DNA of 64,000 nucleotides, taken from Photobacterium proteolyticum. GTDB taxonomy: Bacteria > Pseudomonadota > Gammaproteobacteria > Enterobacterales > Vibrionaceae. Below the pieces are notes generated by a model, which saw only the letters and a list, made by a program, of their open reading frames with translations, was not told the origin of the DNA and did not search any database. The stretch covers positions 196,020 to 260,019 of the forward strand of contig NZ_MJIL01000099.1 of NCBI RefSeq assembly GCF_001939735.1, read 5' to 3'. Below are positions 17,367 through 26,982 of this stretch, piece after piece. A program made the translations under genes and the position numbers. Position 1 is the first letter of the stretch; every line of letters begins with the position of its first letter.

Positions 17367-17972
17367 ATGCCTCACTGAAGTCAAAAAGACGACAAACAAC
17401 TTGATAGCCAAGATCAAAATGCAGAGTTCGCACAAAACAAGTTACTCAACACTCGTTCAATTATCATCTCAGGGGAAATCAATCAGGAGCTAGCTGAGAA
17501 AGTAACAGCCCAGCTACTGGTATTGCAGGAAATCAGCGATGCCCCTATCAAGCTCTACATTAACAGCCAGGGCGGACACGTTGAAGCCGGGGACACCATT
17601 CATGACATGATTAAGTTCGTCAAACCCCAGGTGCTGGTTATTGGTACTGGATGGGTGGCAAGTGCGGGTATCACCATTTTCCTCGGCGCAGATAAAGAAA
17701 ACCGGTACTGCCTGCCCAATACACGCTTTATGATCCATCAGCCGATGGGAGGAACCAGCGGCAGAGCATCAGAAATCCAAATTGAAGCGCAGGAAATACT
17801 CAGAATGCGCGACAGAATCAATAAGCTCATCAGCGATGCGACAGGACAGCCGCTTGAAAAAGTGAAACAAGATACAGACAGAAACTACTGGATGAGCCCT
17901 GAAGAAGCGATTGAGTACGGTATCGTCAGCCATGTCATCACTAACTATGAGCAGCTCGATATCGTGTCTTGA
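17367..17972 (+). CDS. ClpP-like serine protease paralogue with an in-frame TGA at codon 4
   Basis: The body is a ClpP homologue. RSIIISGEINQELAEKV aligns with the start of mature ClpP, the nucleophile Ser is in VASAG, the His in RFMIHQPMGG and the Asp in DTDRNYWMSPEEA. The natural start is the ATG at 17367 behind a strong TAGGAG, but its fourth codon (17376-17378) is TGA. The same frame then runs unbroken to 17972. The next usable start, a TTG at 17523, would drop the N-terminal loop and first strand. This may be a nonsense mutation, a sequencing error or readthrough. It is a paralogue and not the housekeeping clpP, which normally sits with clpX. Confidence 0.7.
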
Positions 17973-17995
17973 TAAAATTTGTTGAGAGGATATCT

Positions 17996-18196
17996 CTACT
18001 TCTGATAAGTCGCTTCAAAGGCACGCTGCGCGAGCTCTAGCGACTTCATCAAGTCATCAACATCCCTGGACTCGCCGGATACAATCGCTATTCGAAGTTG
18101 GCTCTGGTGAGCCTTTACGACTTCCCGGCACTCATATCTTTTGATAAGAGTTCTCAGCCCGTCAGCTTGATCTGAATATACATCAAATGAATTCAT
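17996..18196 (-). CDS. Conserved-looking small hypothetical protein
   Basis: This 66-residue helical, charged protein (MNSFDVYSDQADGLRTLIKR...) is unknown to me. The ATG has a GGAGGGCGGAG site just before it, which makes a real gene likely. It converges with the ClpP-like gene 23 bp away. No signal peptide or membrane segment is present. Confidence 0.6.
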   Translation of the reverse strand: MNSFDVYSDQADGLRTLIKRYECREVVKAHQSQLRIAIVSGESRDVDDLMKSLELAQRAFEATYQK

Positions 18197-18380
18197 CTCC
18201 GCCCTCCAACATCAGGCATGACAAATAAATGCTCATCTCTAATCAGATATGGCAACTTTTTCTTACCAGCTACCAAATGTTCTTATTATAAATTAGGCCA
18301 ATATTCGCAACAATGCACAACAATTACACACCTAACACAAAGAAACATACAAAATACTGATGATTAAAGTAAAGGACTGG

Positions 18381-18845
18381 TTACAAGTGCAATACTAACC
18401 GCAGCATATCCTTATGCTGTATCCCCATCTCGTAGATAGGCTCATCATAGTTATCTAGAAAGAAGTTCTTAACAACTGAATCCACACGAAAACCCAGCCG
18501 CTGATAAAAGGCGAGTTGATAACCAAAAGTACCGGTACCGAGTTCAATACAGCTGATACCCCGCCGCTTTTCAGCTTTAATCACAAATTGCAGTAATGCC
18601 TTCCCAACTCCCTGACCTTGTCGATCAGGACTCACCGCAATATTAAACAACTCAATTGTCTTATCGTCTTTATTTCTATCGTCTAGGGCGTTAAGTACGC
18701 AGACGCCGGCAACCTCCTCATCGCTGACTGCAACATAGCACCGCGCACTCTTTAGGTATTTAGTCACTTTTGCTTCAGAGGGATCAGCCTCTAGCAGCAA
18801 ATGCATCGGTGCATTTTGGGGCTCTATTTGTCTGAAGCTCAACAT
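18381..18845 (-). CDS. GNAT-family N-acetyltransferase
   Basis: The fold is a GCN5-type acetyltransferase. Motif A, with the acetyl-CoA pyrophosphate loop, is VSPDRQGQGVGKALLQ; motif B is near AFYQRLGFRVD. It is most like the single-domain YhbS/ElaA-sized proteins. The substrate is unknown. The ATG at 18845 is chosen; a GTG 15 bp upstream is possible but would overlap a repeat-like TATACCC sequence. No clear ribosome site supports either. Confidence 0.82.
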   Translation of the reverse strand: MLSFRQIEPQNAPMHLLLEADPSEAKVTKYLKSARCYVAVSDEEVAGVCVLNALDDRNKDDKTIELFNIAVSPDRQGQGVGKALLQFVIKAEKRRGISCIELGTGTFGYQLAFYQRLGFRVDSVVKNFFLDNYDEPIYEMGIQHKDMLRLVLHL

Positions 18846-18944
18846 ACTTATACTAATCACTTATACCCAAACTACCAAACAACGACTAACCTAATCGACT
18901 ATTGCGGTTTTCTTCCATAAAACGATGTAGACCAGTCGAGTTTT

Positions 18945-19301
18945 CTATAGTTGCGACAACGCCTCGCGATCAACCTTTCTTAGCTTGCTCACAACTAGCT
19001 GGTATGACTTATCGGCCAAATCCACCAACATAGCATCGTTAACATCGCTGCTTAACGATACAGTTATCCAATGGCGTTTATTCATATGGTAACCAGGAAT
19101 AATCCCCTCGAACTGACTGACCAAAACCTCGCCATCGGCAGGCTGGCACTTATACGTAACCTGAGGGACACCTTGATGAATGGCCACCAGCGCAAACATT
19201 TTTCCCATCACTTTATATACCAATGCCTCCGGGCCAAACGGATAGCTGCCCTCAGATCCCGAAAATTTTCCCAGGTATTCTTCTAGCTCATGCTGTTTCA
19301 C
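18945..19301 (-). CDS. MmcQ/YjbR-family protein
   Basis: This 118-residue protein matches the YjbR (CyaY-like, double-wing) fold: EGSYPFGPEALVYKVMGKMFAL, a Lys-Cys stretch near 51 and the GYHMNKRHWITV block. It starts with GTG behind GAGGAGAGG. The family is proposed to bind DNA but its function is unproven. It is flanked on both sides by short sequences resembling the ends of the local palindromic repeat (18862-18876 and 19415-19439). Confidence 0.88.
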   Translation of the reverse strand: MKQHELEEYLGKFSGSEGSYPFGPEALVYKVMGKMFALVAIHQGVPQVTYKCQPADGEVLVSQFEGIIPGYHMNKRHWITVSLSSDVNDAMLVDLADKSYQLVVSKLRKVDREALSQL

Positions 19302-19595
19302 AACCTCTCCTCATAACTTGGTTTTCGGTTCAACCTCTTTTAATTCAGTACGTTAACAAATGCCAAGGTTGCAGGCCATCTGCAATCGGCAAACCCTGAA
19401 AACTCGTCACATTCAGCATCCTGAAGTCACTTGGGTATAATCGGCAATAACTCATAATGTGGCCTAACTCGGCTTTACACAATCATGACTTGCACCAGCA
19501 ATCAATAAAGTGAACTATTATCCACTTTGTTAAGAAACCCGAGCAGCCACTAGACGCTTGGGTAGAACGTTTACCATCTACGCCAAGGAGTCATT

Positions 19596-20489
19596 GTGGG
19601 TAGAGTGTTATTACTGGTTTTAGCTTTATGGGGCACAGGCAGTGCCGTTGCAGCAACGGATAAAACCCAACTGGATCCAAGCAAAATTCAAACAGCCTCT
19701 GTCAGTACCTATGTTACTGACCTCAAATCTGGCGAAACCTTATTTCAAAAAAATGCAGATATCGTTATGCCGATTGCCTCGATCACCAAGCTGATGACCG
19801 CCATGGTCGTGCTGGATGCTGATCTCTCACTTAAAGAAAAAATCACTTTCGATAAAACCGATAAAGAGCGTATTTATAACGGTTATTCTCGAATTCGCAT
19901 GGAATCTCAGCTCAGCCGCGGCGAAGCCATTCATATTGCCCTGATGTCATCTGAAAACCTTGCCTCTGCAGCACTGGCAGACAACTACCCTGGCGGTTAT
20001 AGTGCTTTTGTCGAGGCCATGAATGCAAAAGCCAAATCTCTGGGAATGACGGATACACGCTTTGTGGACAGCTCCGGCCTTAGCCCGAAAAATGTCTCGA
20101 CAGCAGCCGACATCAGCAAGATGGTCAAGGCGGCTTATGATTACCCTGAGATCCGAAAATACAGTACCACGCCGGTTCATACGGCATATTTCAAAAAACC
20201 GCGATACAAACTGGGATATACAAACACCAATGCCCTTGCCCGCGGTAAAAAGTGGAACGTCGAACTAAGCAAGACCGGTTACCTCGATATTGCCGGCTAT
20301 TGCCTTGCGATGGTCACCAGTATCGATGGCAATAAACTACTGATGGTAATGCTTGATGCTTACGGCAAACTTACCCCTGTCGGTGATGCGGGAAGAATTA
20401 AAAGGTGGATCCAGACAGGAAATAGCGGCAAAATTTCTGACTCAGCCAAACATTACCAACGCACCAAGTTGGCTGAACTAACCCAGTAG
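19596..20489 (+). CDS. pbpG: D-alanyl-D-alanine endopeptidase PbpG (PBP7)
   Basis: This is a low-molecular-mass penicillin-binding protein that cuts peptidoglycan cross-links in the periplasm. A signal peptide ends near AVA (residue 20). Active-site motifs are SITK near 62, SSEN near 112 and KTG near 227. At 297 residues the length is that of PBP7. The start is a GTG behind AAGGAG. The neighbours share no obvious link. Confidence 0.92.
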   Translation: MGRVLLLVLALWGTGSAVAATDKTQLDPSKIQTASVSTYVTDLKSGETLFQKNADIVMPIASITKLMTAMVVLDADLSLKEKITFDKTDKERIYNGYSRIRMESQLSRGEAIHIALMSSENLASAALADNYPGGYSAFVEAMNAKAKSLGMTDTRFVDSSGLSPKNVSTAADISKMVKAAYDYPEIRKYSTTPVHTAYFKKPRYKLGYTNTNALARGKKWNVELSKTGYLDIAGYCLAMVTSIDGNKLLMVMLDAYGKLTPVGDAGRIKRWIQTGNSGKISDSAKHYQRTKLAELTQ

Positions 20490-20534
20490 CGAAGTCGCTC
20501 TATTATTCGATGTAACTCAGGAAATGGCATACCA

Positions 20535-21479
20535 GTGCACAATAACAAACAAGTACGCATAGGCATCCTAAACTATCCAGGCTGCCTTCAGTCCGCAGTA
20601 TTTGGCCTGAGTGAACTGTTCGAGCTGGCCAATCGCATTGGCCAGCAAGAAGACTCAAACATTGAGTTTGATACCAGCATCATCCTCTCAACCGAAGACT
20701 CGCTCGAGAGTAAGCATCCTCACTACCAAGTCCTTGTTATTCCTCCTAGCCTGGACGAGCAAGCCTATCAGGCACCGCCCGGGGATCTTTGCGCCTGGAT
20801 TGTCTCAGCCCATCAGGCGGGAACTCTTATCTGCTCCGCCTGTGCGGGGGCTTTCATCCTAGCCGCTACAGGGCTTCTTGATGCCAGGGAAGTCACGACG
20901 CATTGGGGGCTGGCAGAAAAGCTCTCGAGCCGCTTTCCGGCCCTTGTGCTTAACAGCGAGAGAATTCTCGTCAATGACGGTGACATTATTACTGCCGGTG
21001 GGATTATGTCATGGGTCGATCTGGGCCTGGAGCTAGTTGCCCAGTTTTCGCACCCCAGTATTATGCGTCAGCTTGGAAAAAGTATGGTGGTCGATACTGG
21101 TGAGCGGGAGCAGCGTTACTACACGCGCTTTATTCCAAAACGTGGGCATGGCGATCAAGCCGTGCTGAAGGTACAGCAATATATCCAGATTAACTTTCAC
21201 CGACCGATTTCAGTCGCAAGATTATCTGAAATGAGCTTTCTGGCTGAAAGAACCTTCTTGCGTCGTTTTGTTAAAGCAACAGGATTAAAACCTATTGAGT
21301 ACTTACAAAGAGCACGTATTCAGAAAGCCTGTGACTTAATCGAATCATCAACTGCCAGCATTGAGTCCATCGCCAACAAGGTTGGGTACGAAGATATCAG
21401 TGCCTTTCGAAAAGTGTTTATCAGAATAACAGGCCTGACACCAAGAGACTTTCGCCGTCGCTTTACAAGAGCGCCCTAG
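20535..21479 (+). CDS. GlxA-type regulator (DJ-1/PfpI-like domain plus AraC HTH)
   Basis: The N-terminal 190 residues form a class I glutamine-amidotransferase-like domain (nucleophile-elbow Cys in SACAGAFILAATGLL). The last 100 residues hold two AraC-type helix-turn-helix motifs (ISVARLSEMSFLAERTFLRRF, SIESIANKVGYEDISAFRKVF). Such regulators often control amino-acid or quaternary-amine use. The start is a GTG at 20535. It converges with the hydrolase gene only 5 bp away. Confidence 0.88.
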   Translation: MHNNKQVRIGILNYPGCLQSAVFGLSELFELANRIGQQEDSNIEFDTSIILSTEDSLESKHPHYQVLVIPPSLDEQAYQAPPGDLCAWIVSAHQAGTLICSACAGAFILAATGLLDAREVTTHWGLAEKLSSRFPALVLNSERILVNDGDIITAGGIMSWVDLGLELVAQFSHPSIMRQLGKSMVVDTGEREQRYYTRFIPKRGHGDQAVLKVQQYIQINFHRPISVARLSEMSFLAERTFLRRFVKATGLKPIEYLQRARIQKACDLIESSTASIESIANKVGYEDISAFRKVFIRITGLTPRDFRRRFTRAP

Positions 21480-21484
21480 CCTCG

Positions 21485-22420
21485 CTAGCTGGCTTTTTTT
21501 TGTTCAGACTTGGCTGATTTGTATTTGTCGTTGATAAAGCCAGCCATGAGTTTGATTGCTTCCCGGGCTTCACTTAACTGGTAAAACAATGGGTAGACAT
21601 GGGGAACCCCCTTCACCACATTGATAGTGACATCTCCTCCATCCTCGCCAATTTTTTCAGCGAGATTTACCGCATCATCCATTAACAACTCTTCGGTTCC
21701 TGCCGTAATAAAAATTGGCGGTAAGTCATGCAGTTTAGCATAATATGGCGAAATATCCGGACTACAAGGGTTCTGGTTACCAATATAGTTATTGCGCATC
21801 AACAGCAGCGTACTCAAATCAAAGAAAGGATCATCTTTGCACTTTTTAAAGGCTGACTCTCCAGTCACAGCCATGTCTGAGACCGGCGACATCAGTATCG
21901 CCCCGGCAGGCATAGGCAGGTTGGCTTCTCTTAATCTGAGCAAGGTCGTCATCGCTAAGTTCCCCCCAGCTGAATCACCGGCCAATACGATTTGGTGCGG
22001 CAAATAACCTTGAATTAGCAGAGCGCGGTAGACGGCAAAACACTCGTCAGGGGCGGTGGGATAAGGGTTTTCAGGCGCAAGACTGTAGTCAACCATTAAT
22101 CCACGTGATTTTGTCGCATTGGCTAGACGGCCCAAAAAAGCACCATGTATTTTGGGGCTATGGAAGCAAAAACCACCACCGTGGAAATACAAAATAATTT
22201 TACTGCCGCTGCTGCGGGGCATATTGACCCAATCACAAGGAATATGGGCAAATTTAGTTGGAATAACTTCCATCCCTTTTGGCGCCGAGATCAATGCACC
22301 ATAGTTATCAATACTTAAGATCAAATCACGCATTTCTTGTGTGGTATTACAACCAGCAAGCCGCTGTCGCATGATCCGAAATAACACCTTATTGAAAGCC
22401 CTATTTCGCCAACTATCCAT
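21485..22420 (-). CDS. Alpha/beta hydrolase of the hormone-sensitive lipase family
   Basis: This is an esterase of the HSL/acetyl-hydrolase group. The oxyanion motif HGGGFCFHS is near residue 80, the nucleophile is in GDSAGGN near 152, and the acid and His are near the C-terminus (GTEELLMDDA, VPHVYPLF). The ATG at 22420 follows AAAGGTGG and is preferred to the GTG 9 bp upstream. It has no signal peptide. The substrate is unknown. Confidence 0.88.
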   Translation of the reverse strand: MDSWRNRAFNKVLFRIMRQRLAGCNTTQEMRDLILSIDNYGALISAPKGMEVIPTKFAHIPCDWVNMPRSSGSKIILYFHGGGFCFHSPKIHGAFLGRLANATKSRGLMVDYSLAPENPYPTAPDECFAVYRALLIQGYLPHQIVLAGDSAGGNLAMTTLLRLREANLPMPAGAILMSPVSDMAVTGESAFKKCKDDPFFDLSTLLLMRNNYIGNQNPCSPDISPYYAKLHDLPPIFITAGTEELLMDDAVNLAEKIGEDGGDVTINVVKGVPHVYPLFYQLSEAREAIKLMAGFINDKYKSAKSEQKKAS

Positions 22421-22712
22421 AAACGCCACCTTTATTACAATTCAGTAACAAATTTAGGATTAAATATCCTGATTGGTCAACATATGGCAGAAAAACATTG
22501 CTCAATTTCCCAAACAACTGCGATTAAATATGTCCAAAAGAATGAACATCGCTGTTTAAATCTGACTACGCCATACAATTAAAAAAGGTGCGCGTGCATG
22601 GCCCACGCGCAACCTAAAAGGCAAACTGCCTACAGACTGGGAAAGGCAGTTATGCCTAACAGGGTTACATTATCGTCTGGCTGGCTTATTGATCGTAACC
22701 CTGCGCTGGCAG

Positions 22713-23072
22713 TTACTCTGCTTCTGCCAACTTCTCAACCGCAGCTGTTAGCTTGTCGATTTTTTCATCCATACGCTCAAGCTTCTCACGGTCAACGCCA
22801 CTGAGGCGGTAGAAAAGATCATTCATACCTGCTTCTACTTCATCAGTCGCTTTTTCTGCATTTTTACCAATGCATTCTTTAGCTTCAATTTCGACTTCTT
22901 TACCACGCTCTACGAGCTCATCGAATACCTGGTTAGTTTTCTCATTGATTTGCTGCGCTTCTTCTAGGCTGCGGCTATATAGACCTAAACCGGCTAGCCA
23001 GATGTTGCGTGCAACACCTTCACCACTTTCAACGACATTTTTGGCCGCTTTCACTACTGTGTTATCGCTCAT
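22713..23072 (-). CDS. Phasin-family protein (polyhydroxyalkanoate granule-associated)
   Basis: This 119-residue, almost wholly helical protein carries the NIWLAGLGLYSRSLEEAQ signature of PhaI/PhaF-type phasins, which coat storage granules. AGGGGG is best placed for the ATG at 23072 (MSDNTVVK); two in-frame starts lie just upstream. It is paralogous to the next gene. No PHA synthase is in the window. Confidence 0.85.
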   Translation of the reverse strand: MSDNTVVKAAKNVVESGEGVARNIWLAGLGLYSRSLEEAQQINEKTNQVFDELVERGKEVEIEAKECIGKNAEKATDEVEAGMNDLFYRLSGVDREKLERMDEKIDKLTAAVEKLAEAE

Positions 23073-23166
23073 AATCATATCCCCCTGCGTATTCACGCTG
23101 GATTGTCAAAATATCTATACAAACACCGATGGCTTACTTGCTATCGGTACATGTTCCTTACACCGC

Positions 23167-23763
23167 TTAGGCTTCAGTTGCCGGCTTTTTTTCCTCAACT
23201 GGCTTAGCGGCCACGGCTTTTGGCTTTACCGGCTCAGAAGTCGTTTTCTTCTCAGCCACTGGTTCTTTAGGTACTGGAGTTGCAGCCTTAACAGGCTTAC
23301 GACGCGCAACGCTTGGTTTTCTTGTCCGCGTTGTGGCCGGCTTATCTGCAGACTTTGCGGTGGTTTTCTTCGCCGCAGGTTTCGCTGCCGGTTTCGCCAC
23401 TTCTTGCTGGCGAGCCAATAGCGCTTCAATGTTTGAAGTCAGTTGATCAATCTTGTCATCAACGCGGTCAAGACGCTCATTATCAATACCGATAAGCTTC
23501 TGAACCACAGTGTGTACACGCTCTTCAATCGCTACCGAAGTATGACTGCGAGCGGTGTGTACGCGCTCTTTGGTTTTAGATTCAACAACTCGACCACGTT
23601 CAATTAACTCATCGAATAAACTTTTTCCTTTATCCGACAATTGATTTACTTCGTCTGCACTTTTTGCATAAGCGCCCAAACCAGCTAACCAGATGTTGTA
23701 GACCATAGCGTCACGAATCTGCTCTTTTTTAGATTCTTCCGCAGTCTGTTTAAAGATGCCCAT
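23167..23763 (-). CDS. PhaF-like phasin with a lysine/alanine/proline-rich tail
   Basis: The first 120 residues are a phasin helix domain (YNIWLAGLGAYAKSADEV). The last 80 are low-complexity, rich in K, A and P (AKPAAKPAAKKTTAKS), like the histone-H1-type tail of PhaF. In pseudomonads that tail ties granules to DNA and spreads them at division. GGAGGG precedes the ATG at 23763. It lies 94 bp upstream of the smaller phasin in the same direction and is probably co-transcribed. Confidence 0.85.
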   Translation of the reverse strand: MGIFKQTAEESKKEQIRDAMVYNIWLAGLGAYAKSADEVNQLSDKGKSLFDELIERGRVVESKTKERVHTARSHTSVAIEERVHTVVQKLIGIDNERLDRVDDKIDQLTSNIEALLARQQEVAKPAAKPAAKKTTAKSADKPATTRTRKPSVARRKPVKAATPVPKEPVAEKKTTSEPVKPKAVAAKPVEEKKPATEA

Positions 23764-23973
23764 GAGTGTGCCCTCCATATCTCTGTGACAACTTGTCAGC
23801 CAGTGGGTATTGCCTGACTGCTTAACAACAGAATATGAATTTCAATTAGAATGTTCTTACTAAAACAACAATTTATCGTGGGCTGGATCAAAAAAACGAA
23901 CAACAATTCGGCAAGATAAAAGGGGGGAAAAAAAGAGCCCATCAAAGGACTCTATTTAGTGCAATAAATTCAA

Positions 23974-24252
23974 TCAATTAGGAAGAAGCAACTGATCCAG
24001 GCGCTCAGAAATATGGTTTTCAATACTGGACGAAAATAAACTGGCCGCAAATCCTAGCTTCAGTTCTATCGTTATCTTGCCCTCCTCGGAGTGCAGAAAG
24101 CCCCTTGCAGACGCGTGATTGATCAGAAGCTTATTCTCTTCCCAAGCCCAGGTGAGCCCATATTCCTGCTCAAGCTCTCCTGCGATTTGCTCCGATAGAA
24201 CAGTGATATCATCTAAAGGAAAATCATGGTTACGTTCAATAAAAATAGTCAC
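23974..24252 (-). CDS. Polyhydroxyalkanoic acid system family protein
   Basis: This small protein resembles the PHA_gran_rgn family: an N-terminal IFIERNHDFPLDDITVLSEQIAGEL, then a strand-rich half ending in an amphipathic helix. The GTG at 24252 gives the usual length of about 92 residues and the family start. An ATG at 24303 would add 17 unlikely residues. It sits upstream of the phasins, which fits a granule role; the exact activity is unknown. Confidence 0.75.
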   Translation of the reverse strand: MTIFIERNHDFPLDDITVLSEQIAGELEQEYGLTWAWEENKLLINHASARGFLHSEEGKITIELKLGFAASLFSSSIENHISERLDQLLLPN

Positions 24253-24361
24253 AAAGAAGCTCACTCGATTTAGTGTATTTACTCGGTTACTTCTTTTTAA
24301 CATACCTGTGTGCGATTTTCATTTCTGTGGTGAAGATCCAATAGTGAATAATCTATATCAT

Positions 24362-24883
24362 TCACATAATCTTCAGTTTGCGGAGCAACTGGGATGCCCA
24401 CATCGCACTGCCAACCGCAAGCCTTGCCCCCCTGACCGCCTGGCCGTAAGGGCGATGTTCTGTCGGTGAAAACAATGCGCCGAGCAACAGCCCCATTCCG
24501 GCTACTTTTAGCACCGGAGCCTCGGCGTTTAATATGATATAGCTGCCAGCCAAGGCAACCAGACACTGCTGGAATTGCGTACATTCGGCAGGCAACCCAT
24601 GGGCTTCACGAACGAACTGCTCACAGTTTTCACTAAATAAGTTATACGTCCGACCTTCTTGTTGAACAGCGTAATGGTAGGCTTGTTCTGGCTTTGCACT
24701 AGTAATTGAGCTCACCACAATGTCCCTTCCCTCTGAAAACTCATCCAAGGAATCCAACTGAACCCGACGTCTTTTTTTCGAATTATGAACTACATATCCA
24801 TTGCCGTCTGAAATACCATAATGCCAATAAGTACTGCATCTGATTTTTAATACTGTCCCCTTAGGGTAATAGAGTTCTGACAT
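24362..24883 (-). CDS. LRAT-like (NlpC/P60-superfamily) protein
   Basis: The fold is that of lecithin:retinol acyltransferase-like papain-fold enzymes. The catalytic His is in YWHYGISDGNGYVVH near residue 21, and the Cys is in SENCEQFVR near 88. A hydrophobic segment follows at about 113-140. TAGGAG precedes the ATG at 24883, which is preferred to one 33 bp upstream. Bacterial members are acyltransferases or lipases of unknown substrate. The 333-bp gap 24884-25216 is AT-rich and shows no further gene. Confidence 0.7.
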   Translation of the reverse strand: MSELYYPKGTVLKIRCSTYWHYGISDGNGYVVHNSKKRRRVQLDSLDEFSEGRDIVVSSITSAKPEQAYHYAVQQEGRTYNLFSENCEQFVREAHGLPAECTQFQQCLVALAGSYIILNAEAPVLKVAGMGLLLGALFSPTEHRPYGQAVRGARLAVGSAMWASQLLRKLKIM

Positions 24884-25216
24884 CAAAATTACTCCTATCC
24901 GCCCTTTACATTTCAACTTTATAAGCTTGATGATATTTTCAATGTGTTATTGTTCTTGCAAATTCTTAAAGTTCAACTACGCACTTGAATGAAAGTACGT
25001 CTTATTAACGCTAAGTGTAATACAAATACTGACCGTCTCATGTCTTAGGTCAAGGACTGAAGTGTCTCATTTTTAAGATATCTTTATTAAATAGCCAGTT
25101 ACCTAGGTGATATCACTTTTTTGCTGCTATAAATATAAGGTGTTGTAATTCTTTCACATCAAGAAATTACAATAACACATAAATGTTTTTGGTCTGTAAT
25201 AAATAAAGATATTACT

Positions 25217-26419
25217 ATGAAGTATTATATTATTATATTTGTTGTAATCTTTATTTCTGGTTGTCAGGGAATTTCGCAAGTTGAGCAATCGACTGCTGCA
25301 TTACCTAATCCGGAAAACACAAATCACCTGTTTCCTGACTTGTTCAAGAACCACTGTGAAATAGACAACAAACAGGTTAATGACATCTTGGCCAACGCCA
25401 GCTGGTCTGCCTCGGTGAGTGAAGAACATATCGTTGAAACCCTAGCGCAAATAAACCCTGATCTGTGGGATATTCTGGGTGGTTCTTTTGAGATTCCTGT
25501 GCCTGATGATCAGCGGGTTGAATACTATAAAAATTGGTACTTATCCAATCCGCACCATATCGACACAGTAACCAAACGTGCTAAACCCTTCTTGTTTTAC
25601 ATCTACCAGCAGGTCGAACAGCGCGGTATGCCGTACGAACTTGTGCTGCTCCCCTTTATCGAAAGCTCATTTGACCAATTTGCGCACTCGCACCGCGGCG
25701 CGGCAGGCTTGTGGCAAATCACAGTCCCGACAGGCAAAACCTTTGGCCTGGAATATCTTAAAGGGTATGACGGGCGACGAGATGTGATTACCTCTACTGT
25801 TGCGGCCTTGGATCTTCTTGACTACCTCTATGATAAATTCGATGGCAACTGGCTTCATGCAATGGCCGCATACAATACCGGTGAAGGACGAGTCAGAAGA
25901 GCTATCAAGAATAATACTGCCAAAGGCAAACCAACTGACTTCTGGCATTTGAAGCTGCCGAAAGAAACCCGCCTGTACGTCCCCAAGCTTCTCGCGATGG
26001 CTGATCTCGTCAAAAACAGATCACACCATGACTTAAAGCTTGCACGTATCGAACCAACGGAAGTACTTGCCGAAATCACAGTTAGCAATAGAGTGAAGCT
26101 TGATCTTATTGCAGGCCAGGCAGGGCTGACAAGCCAAACCTTGTACCAATTAAACCCAGGCTACACCAGCGGCTATACCTCCCCTGGAAGACAAAACAAA
26201 TTATTAATCCCAAGCAGCAATAAAAATCAGTTTTATAGCAACAGACAAAGCTTTAATCGTTCACGTGAAGAATTCACCATTTACCACATTCAGCCTGGTG
26301 ACTCCCTCAGTGAACTTGCCTTGCTAAATAACACCACGGTTGCTCGGATAATGAATGCCAACGATATGTCAGCGTCAATGATAATTGCAGGTCAGCAGCT
26401 GCTTATTCCGCAGCCTTAA
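25217..26419 (+). CDS. MltD-like membrane-bound lytic murein transglycosylase
   Basis: This is a lipoprotein (lipobox FISGC, Cys16) with a lytic transglycosylase domain at about 115-250. The catalytic Glu is in LPFIESSFDQFAHS, with GAAGLWQI and AYNTGEGRVRRA as family motifs. One C-terminal LysM domain (YHIQPGDSLSELALLNNTT) binds peptidoglycan. At 400 residues and one LysM it is shorter than E. coli MltD. It overlaps the convergent next gene by 17 bp. Confidence 0.88.
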   Translation: MKYYIIIFVVIFISGCQGISQVEQSTAALPNPENTNHLFPDLFKNHCEIDNKQVNDILANASWSASVSEEHIVETLAQINPDLWDILGGSFEIPVPDDQRVEYYKNWYLSNPHHIDTVTKRAKPFLFYIYQQVEQRGMPYELVLLPFIESSFDQFAHSHRGAAGLWQITVPTGKTFGLEYLKGYDGRRDVITSTVAALDLLDYLYDKFDGNWLHAMAAYNTGEGRVRRAIKNNTAKGKPTDFWHLKLPKETRLYVPKLLAMADLVKNRSHHDLKLARIEPTEVLAEITVSNRVKLDLIAGQAGLTSQTLYQLNPGYTSGYTSPGRQNKLLIPSSNKNQFYSNRQSFNRSREEFTIYHIQPGDSLSELALLNNTTVARIMNANDMSASMIIAGQQLLIPQP

Positions 26420-26789
26420 CCGATACCTCTGCACTCGATACGTCTGCAAGATGAGCGCTATCCTCTGCTGGCGTATATTCGAGGCGAACAGAGGCATTCC
26501 ACACTTCTTGAATAGCTTCATACTTTGCCTGCACCACAGGCTGCACCTGTTTTTCTAGGAAAGTTAGTGTCTGTAAATCCAACTCGTTATGAGACAAAGA
26601 TAAACCAACGAGGATACCGGCCAATATACAAACAGGCGCGATTAAGCTTCGTATAGCGGTTAAACAGCATATAGACAATACTGATACAATAGTTGCCAAG
26701 TATATATTTCCCGTTAACTCACTATAAAAGGCGATATATATAGCCACACCTTGAAGAAACACACCGAACAACAAAAAAGTTAATTTCAT
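26403..26789 (-). CDS. Hypothetical small membrane protein
   Basis: This gene is not recognised. From the ATG at 26789 it encodes 128 residues with three hydrophobic segments in the first 70 (MKLTFLLFGVFLQGVAIYIAF...). A soluble, partly helical, acidic C-terminus follows and probably lies in the cytoplasm or periplasm. The 3' end overlaps the transglycosylase gene on the other strand. Confidence 0.55.
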   Translation of the reverse strand: MKLTFLLFGVFLQGVAIYIAFYSELTGNIYLATIVSVLSICCLTAIRSLIAPVCILAGILVGLSLSHNELDLQTLTFLEKQVQPVVQAKYEAIQEVWNASVRLEYTPAEDSAHLADVSSAEVSVKAAE

Positions 26790-26982
26790 AACAGCCACCA
26801 CTTAACACTTTTAATCAATTATAGGTCTAAATAGTATCTCAGCTAAGATTCAGTCGTATATTTTGGTCCTATCCGTCAATTAACGTTGATCTTGATTTTT
26901 ACGCCCAAGTATATTAAATATGTTCTATACTTATTTTTAAGACAAACATATCGGAGTATTTTCTATCATTAGAGGACATTAT

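Noticed and set aside
17376..17378. TGA in the ClpP paralogue as a selenocysteine codon
   Set aside because: There is no reason for selenium at codon 4 of a serine protease, no SECIS-like hairpin is seen just after it, and the formate dehydrogenase here uses cysteine.
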